This document shows positions 6,035 to 8,389 of a DNA stretch of 8,389 nucleotides, piece by piece. The stretch covers positions 1-8,389 of the forward strand of contig JAUIMD010000061.1 of NCBI GenBank assembly GCA_030433225.1. The letters run 5' to 3'. Origin of the DNA: Bacteroidia bacterium (GTDB taxonomy: Bacteria; Bacteroidota; Bacteroidia; Bacteroidales; UBA5342). The translations under genes were made by a program, and so were the position numbers. The first letter of the stretch is position 1. Each line of letters opens with the position of its first letter. The notes under the pieces were generated by a model that worked only from the letters and a program-made list of their open reading frames with translations, did not search any database and had not been told where the DNA came from.

Positions 6035-6362
6035 CTTTTGTTGCGGGAAATACTACTGAAATGGGGATGATTAGGCGGATGTTCAGGTTGAATTCGGCTA
6101 CTATGCCTATATGCATCTATACCTGTAATTTAATACGTGCGAATATAACGTAATAGAACTATGTAGATCTATTCGCATAGGGAGAAGTGCCAAAGAAAGG
6201 AAAATCATCGAACGTCGTGAAAAGCAATTCAAAAGGTTACTTTTATAAACGAGTCAGCCATATCTACATGAAAAATAATGCCATCAAGCCATAAGCAACA
6301 CTGTATTATTGATTACATTTGTAAGGATAAGCTAAGTGAAATACGAGGTTACAATACTATAC

Positions 6363-6427
6363 AGATTCACAATGTATGTATAATATGTAATCTATCTTTT
6401 GCGAGCGATTTGTTTACATAAATAAAC
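6363..6427. promoter_or_regulatory. XRE-gene upstream region: weak promoter and two dyads
   Basis: TATCTTTTG at 6393-6401 resembles the -7 motif with one extra T, 30 bases before the ATG, and has no clear -33 partner. Two dyads flank it: AGATT-C-ACA (6363-6371) with TGTAATCT (6386-6393), and GTTTA (6412-6416) with TAAAC (6423-6427), three bases before the ATG. Their position would suit autoregulation by the HTH protein, but this is inference. Confidence 0.35.
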
Positions 6428-6430
6428 TAC

Positions 6431-6883
6431 ATGAAAGACCGACTACAACGTATATTGCAGGAAAAGCAGCTAACATCAGCGAGACTTGCTGATAGAATTG
6501 AAGTGCAGCGTTCCAGCATTTCTCACATTCTATCCGGAAGAAATAAACCAAGTATGGATTTTATGGAAAAGATTCTTTCCACTTTTCCCGAAATAAGTGG
6601 CGATTGGCTAATTACCGGAAGAGGCGCCATGTACAAAGACGGCAGGGGTAGTGCACCACCAGAAGAGACGAAATGGGTAACCCCGTCGAATAACAGGCAG
6701 GGATTATTTGATACGGATGAAGCAATGGAGGCGCCTGTAAACAAGTCTGTGGAAAATAGGGCAGCTGTGAATCAGGAGCGGGAGTATGCCCCGGTACCAC
6801 CGCCAAGACCTGCCAAAGTTGTTAAGCGCGTTGTTATTTATTACGACGATAACTCGTACGATGAGCTGTTTTTAAACAAATAA
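6431..6883 (+). CDS. XRE-family helix-turn-helix transcriptional regulator
   Basis: The 150-residue protein has an N-terminal Cro/C1-type HTH domain (about 2-62). TSARLADRIEV (15-25) forms the first helix of the motif, QRSSISHILSGRNKPS (26-41) the recognition helix and following turn, and GDWLITGRGAMYK (57-69) is the ending often seen in Bacteroidota members. A low-complexity linker rich in P, E and N (about 70-128) leads to a short C-terminal piece, KRVVIYYDDNSYDELFLNK, that looks like a small beta element. It should bind DNA as a dimer; its targets are unknown. The ATG at 6431 is the natural start because the HTH begins directly after it. It stands alone, preceded by a 1.15-kb gene-free spacer and convergent with pyrD. 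There is no integrase, toxin or phage gene nearby to suggest a prophage or toxin-antitoxin role. Confidence 0.88.
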   Translation: MKDRLQRILQEKQLTSARLADRIEVQRSSISHILSGRNKPSMDFMEKILSTFPEISGDWLITGRGAMYKDGRGSAPPEETKWVTPSNNRQGLFDTDEAMEAPVNKSVENRAAVNQEREYAPVPPPRPAKVVKRVVIYYDDNSYDELFLNK

Positions 6884-6897
6884 TTCTATTCTTGAAG

Positions 6898-6924
6898 CGG
6901 CCCGATATGATGGGCCGGTTTGTT
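6898..6924 (+). terminator. terminator between the XRE gene and pyrD
   Basis: CGGCCC (6898-6903) and GGGCCG (6912-6917) form a G/C-only 6-bp stem with an 8-base loop, followed by GTTTGTT. The T-run is short and broken, so efficiency may be modest. It starts 15 bases after the XRE stop codon and seven bases short of the pyrD stop codon on the other strand. Confidence 0.6.
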
Positions 6925-6931
6925 AACTAGC

Positions 6932-7957
6932 TTATAGTAACGCTTTATTAATGCGCTTTACCATAGCCGGTCCCTCATAAATAAAACCGGTATACACTTG
7001 CACCAGGTCAGCGCCAGCAGCTAGTTTGTCCTTTGCATCCTGTGCACTATAAACGCCTCCTACGCCAATAATGGTAAAGGCTTTGTTCGATTTATCTGCC
7101 AGATACCTGATTACACCTGTACTTTTATCCGTAATGGGTTTGCCACTCAATCCTCCGTTGCCAATGGCGGCTAGTTTCGATTCGGAAGTTTTCAGCCCGC
7201 TGCGGTCTACCGATGTGTTGCTGGCAATTACACCATTAATCTGTGTTTGCGCCACCACCTCAATAATCTCATCGAGCTGTTGTGGGTTTAAATCCGGTGC
7301 AATCTTTAATAAAATCGGTTTTTTTATGGCTTGTTGGGCATTCTCTTTTTGCAGGGTTTCCAGCAATTCTACAAGGTAAGCTTTGTCCTGCAGCTTAGCC
7401 GTAACCCCTACATTAGGACAACTCACATTCACTACAAAATAATCCACATAAGGGTGCAAGGCCATAAAACATTCCAGGTAGTCACTGGTAATCTGGTCAT
7501 CCGGTATTCCGGTATTTTTGCCAATATTCCCCCCTATAATTACTTTGCCTTTGTTCTTTTTAAGCTTTTCTACTGCACTGGCTACCCCTTCGTTGTTAAA
7601 GCCCATGCGGTTAATAATTCCCTGGTCGTCCAGCAATCGAAACAGTCGTTTTTTAGGATTTCCGCTTTGTGCTTTGGGCGTTACGGTGCCAATTTCAATA
7701 AAACCGAAACCAAAATTGGCCAGTTCGTTGTATAGGGCTGCATTTTTATCAAACCCTGCAGCCAGCCCTACCGGGTTTTTAAACGTTAATCCCATTACCT
7801 TGCGCTCCAAACGTTTATCTTCAATGGTGTAGAACTTTCTGACCAGCCAGGCCACAAGCGGGAGCAGAAATGAAATTTTAATGGCATTAAAGGTGAAATG
7901 ATGGATCTTTTCAGGGTCGAAAAGAAACAGCAGAGGGCGGATAATTGATTTATACAT
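6932..7957 (-). CDS. pyrD: dihydroorotate dehydrogenase, class 2 (quinone-dependent)
   Basis: This FMN enzyme oxidises dihydroorotate to orotate in UMP synthesis and, in class 2, passes electrons to membrane quinones. The 341 residues include the N-terminal membrane-associating extension of class 2 (MYKSIIRPLLFLFDPEKIHH, 1-20), then AAGFDKN (66-72), GFIEIGTVTPK (85-95), NRMGFNNEG (116-124), GGNIGKN (142-148), NVSCPN (177-182), KIAPDL (218-223), SNTSVDR (246-252), GVGGVYS (298-304) and VYTGFIYEGP (321-330). In the NVSCPN motif the residue matching the catalytic serine of E. coli PyrD (Ser175) is Cys180, as in class 1 enzymes. The ATG at 7957 is preferred over an in-frame GTG at 7963 because it aligns with the E. 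coli N-terminus. It has its own promoter; no pyrimidine genes are adjacent. Confidence 0.96.
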   Translation of the reverse strand: MYKSIIRPLLFLFDPEKIHHFTFNAIKISFLLPLVAWLVRKFYTIEDKRLERKVMGLTFKNPVGLAAGFDKNAALYNELANFGFGFIEIGTVTPKAQSGNPKKRLFRLLDDQGIINRMGFNNEGVASAVEKLKKNKGKVIIGGNIGKNTGIPDDQITSDYLECFMALHPYVDYFVVNVSCPNVGVTAKLQDKAYLVELLETLQKENAQQAIKKPILLKIAPDLNPQQLDEIIEVVAQTQINGVIASNTSVDRSGLKTSESKLAAIGNGGLSGKPITDKSTGVIRYLADKSNKAFTIIGVGGVYSAQDAKDKLAAGADLVQVYTGFIYEGPAMVKRINKALL

Positions 7958-7979
7958 GCACACGAATTAAAAGTCGGCA

Positions 7980-8010
7980 CAAAAGTAAAAATTTACGAGG
8001 GATGTAGCAA
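7980..8010 (-). promoter_or_regulatory. pyrD promoter
   Basis: On the minus strand TTG (8010-8008) and TACTTTTG (7987-7980) are 20 bases apart, matching the Bacteroidota -33/-7 pattern. Transcription should begin near 7974, about 17 bases before the ATG. The -33 element lies inside the hairpin at 8004-8032. Confidence 0.72.
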
Positions 8011-8032
8011 GCGTGCGAAGCGAGTTTGCCAC
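8004..8032. repeat. REP-like imperfect palindrome
   Basis: Bases 8004-8016 can fold back on 8020-8032 (nine Watson-Crick pairs, two G-U pairs, two mismatches) around a GAA loop. The tip, GCGAAGC (8015-8021), is the known unusually stable DNA mini-hairpin. The foot begins with GTAG, a tetranucleotide typical of REP elements recognised by RAYT (REP-associated tyrosine) transposases. Only one copy is in the window, so repetition in the genome is unproven. Confidence 0.4.
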
Positions 8033-8084
8033 GAAACCCTATAGCGACCTTCTTTTATTTTTTTTGAAAATAATTAGGGGGATA

Positions 8085-8115
8085 TTTGGAGCATGTCAAA
8101 ATTTGTGTACTTTTG
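8085..8115 (+). promoter_or_regulatory. tRNA-Arg promoter
   Basis: TTTG (8085-8088), 19 bases, TACTTTTG (8108-8115): exact matches to both Bacteroidota elements at the ideal spacing. Transcription should begin about 8121, leaving roughly a 12-base 5' leader on the tRNA precursor. Confidence 0.8.
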
Positions 8116-8132
8116 CATCCGCAATCGCAAAT

Positions 8133-8206
8133 GGATCCGTAGCATAACTGGATAGTGCACCACGTTACGGCCGTGGAGGTTGGGGGTTCGACTCCCTCCG
8201 GATTCA
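8133..8206 (+). tRNA. tRNA-Arg (anticodon ACG)
   Basis: The 74 bases fold into a full cloverleaf. The acceptor stem is GGATCCG/CGGATTC (one G-U pair); the D stem GCAT/GTGC; the anticodon stem CCACG/CGTGG (8160-8164/8172-8176) with loop TTACGGC and anticodon ACG at 8167-8169; the T arm GGGGG-TTCGACT-CCCTC; the discriminator A at 8206. The anticodon reads CGU, and CGC and CGA after conversion of A34 to inosine. The sequence after A is CCG, so the CCA tail is not encoded and must be added by the CCA-adding enzyme. It is transcribed alone, with its own promoter and terminator. Confidence 0.97.
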
Positions 8207-8209
8207 CCG

Positions 8210-8236
8210 AAAGCCACCTGAAAAGGTGGCTTTTTT
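8210..8236 (+). terminator. tRNA-Arg terminator
   Basis: AAAGCCACCT (8210-8219) pairs with AGGTGGCTTT (8224-8233) around a GAAA tetraloop, with six T at 8231-8236. It begins four bases after the mature tRNA end. Confidence 0.93.
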
Positions 8237-8256
8237 GGTTTATATACCTTGTTCAC

Positions 8257-8389
8257 ATGACCTGCAGAACAGGGATGACTAAAAATTGGATCACATTAAC
8301 TTTTAGGTGGAGAGGGATAAAATATGATCTTTGCAATTCTTATATTTTGATAACAGTGAGCAAGGATTCGCGCACATATAAAAACTGCT
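8257..8389 (+). CDS. doubtful partial open frame at the window edge
   Basis: ATG at 8257 (or 8275, MTKNWITLTFRWRGIKYDL) starts a frame open to the window end, about 44 codons. Rich in W, C and Y, it matches nothing I can name firmly. The RWRGIKYDL stretch faintly recalls the N-terminal arm-binding part of some integrases, and integrases often lie beside tRNA genes, but this is weak. No TAnnTTTG lies upstream of the ATG after the terminator; GATCTTTG at 8326-8333, inside the frame, is a near match that could serve a gene beginning beyond the window. Confidence 0.15.
   Translation, partial: MTCRTGMTKNWITLTFRWRGIKYDLCNSYILITVSKDSRTYKNC

Larger units (their letters stand above)
5286..6430. other. 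1.15-kb spacer with no recognisable gene
   Basis: This A/T-rich stretch has frequent stops in all frames, and I recognise no protein, tRNA, rRNA, tmRNA or insertion sequence in it. What can be seen: a palindrome at 5318-5334; imperfect stem-loops at 5413-5443 and 5462-5514; an 11-base direct repeat at 5534-5544 and 5570-5580; a dyad at 5569-5584; a 48-codon open frame at 5858-6004; hairpins at 5979-5995 and 6000-6034; and dyads at 6363-6393 and 6412-6427 next to the XRE gene. TACATTTG at 6314-6321 fits the -7 motif but lacks a -33 partner. It is far larger than any other gap in the window. It could hold an unannotated small RNA or be decayed sequence. Confidence 0.6.

Noticed and set aside
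6129..6245. Open stretch ending AKERKIIERREKQFKRLLL
   Set aside because: The tail looks protein-like, but the frame is only 38 codons, lacks an ATG and any promoter, and its composition follows from purine-rich DNA. Chance is the simpler reading.
5665..6317. Ten-base repeat ATTGATTACA at 5665-5674 and 6308-6317
   Set aside because: A ten-base match between two points of an A/T-rich kilobase is expected by chance, and no flanking homology extends it.
5286..6430. CRISPR array or tandem repeats in the spacer
   Set aside because: No unit is repeated at regular spacing; repeats are at most 11 bases and irregular.
7071..7832. Three plus-strand open frames of 102-134 codons opposite pyrD
   Set aside because: pyrD on the other strand is complete and motif-verified, so these are complementary-strand shadows.

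Overview
The window looks like ordinary chromosome from a member of the Bacteroidota, probably class Bacteroidia; a finer placement would be a guess. The evidence is the promoter grammar and the gene content. Five transcription units carry the Bacteroidota -7 motif TAnnTTTG (70 gene, coiled-coil gene, guaA, pyrD, tRNA), usually with a TTG/TTTG-like -33 element about 18-20 bases upstream. For the four protein genes among them the start codon lies only 16-23 bases after that motif, with no Shine-Dalgarno sequence. The proteins themselves (OmpH/Skp-like chaperone, short XRE regulator, 510-residue GuaA, class 2 PyrD) also fit this phylum.

Layout, left to right. A small one-helix membrane protein (70-309) is followed by a 244-base leader region holding two hairpins. 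Then come an OmpH/Skp-like envelope protein (554-1165) with a clear terminator, and a family 2 glycosyltransferase (start probably 1234, end 2511). The glycosyltransferase runs tail to tail, with a 15-base overlap, into a minus-strand membrane-anchored coiled-coil protein of unknown role (2497-3372). A 281-base spacer between that start and the next promoter leads to guaA (GMP synthase, 3700-5232) and its terminator.

From 5286 to 6430 there is about 1.15 kb with no recognisable gene. It holds several inverted repeats, one strong A/T-rich hairpin (6000-6034) and a doubtful 48-codon open frame (5858-6004). After it come an XRE-type DNA-binding protein (6431-6883) and, convergent to it, pyrD (6932-7957, minus strand). 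A REP-like hairpin lies over the pyrD promoter. A tRNA-Arg(ACG) gene with its own consensus promoter and terminator follows (8133-8206), and the last 150 bases hold only an open frame running off the edge.

The genes do not form one operon or pathway. guaA and pyrD both serve nucleotide synthesis (GMP and UMP branches) but have separate promoters on opposite strands. The OmpH-like protein, the glycosyltransferase and the coiled-coil protein suggest an envelope theme, by inference only. I see no transposase, CRISPR array, secretion system or defence island. The points most worth a second look are the cysteine in the catalytic-serine position of this class 2 PyrD, the large structured spacer beside the XRE gene, and the REP-like hairpin overlapping the pyrD promoter.
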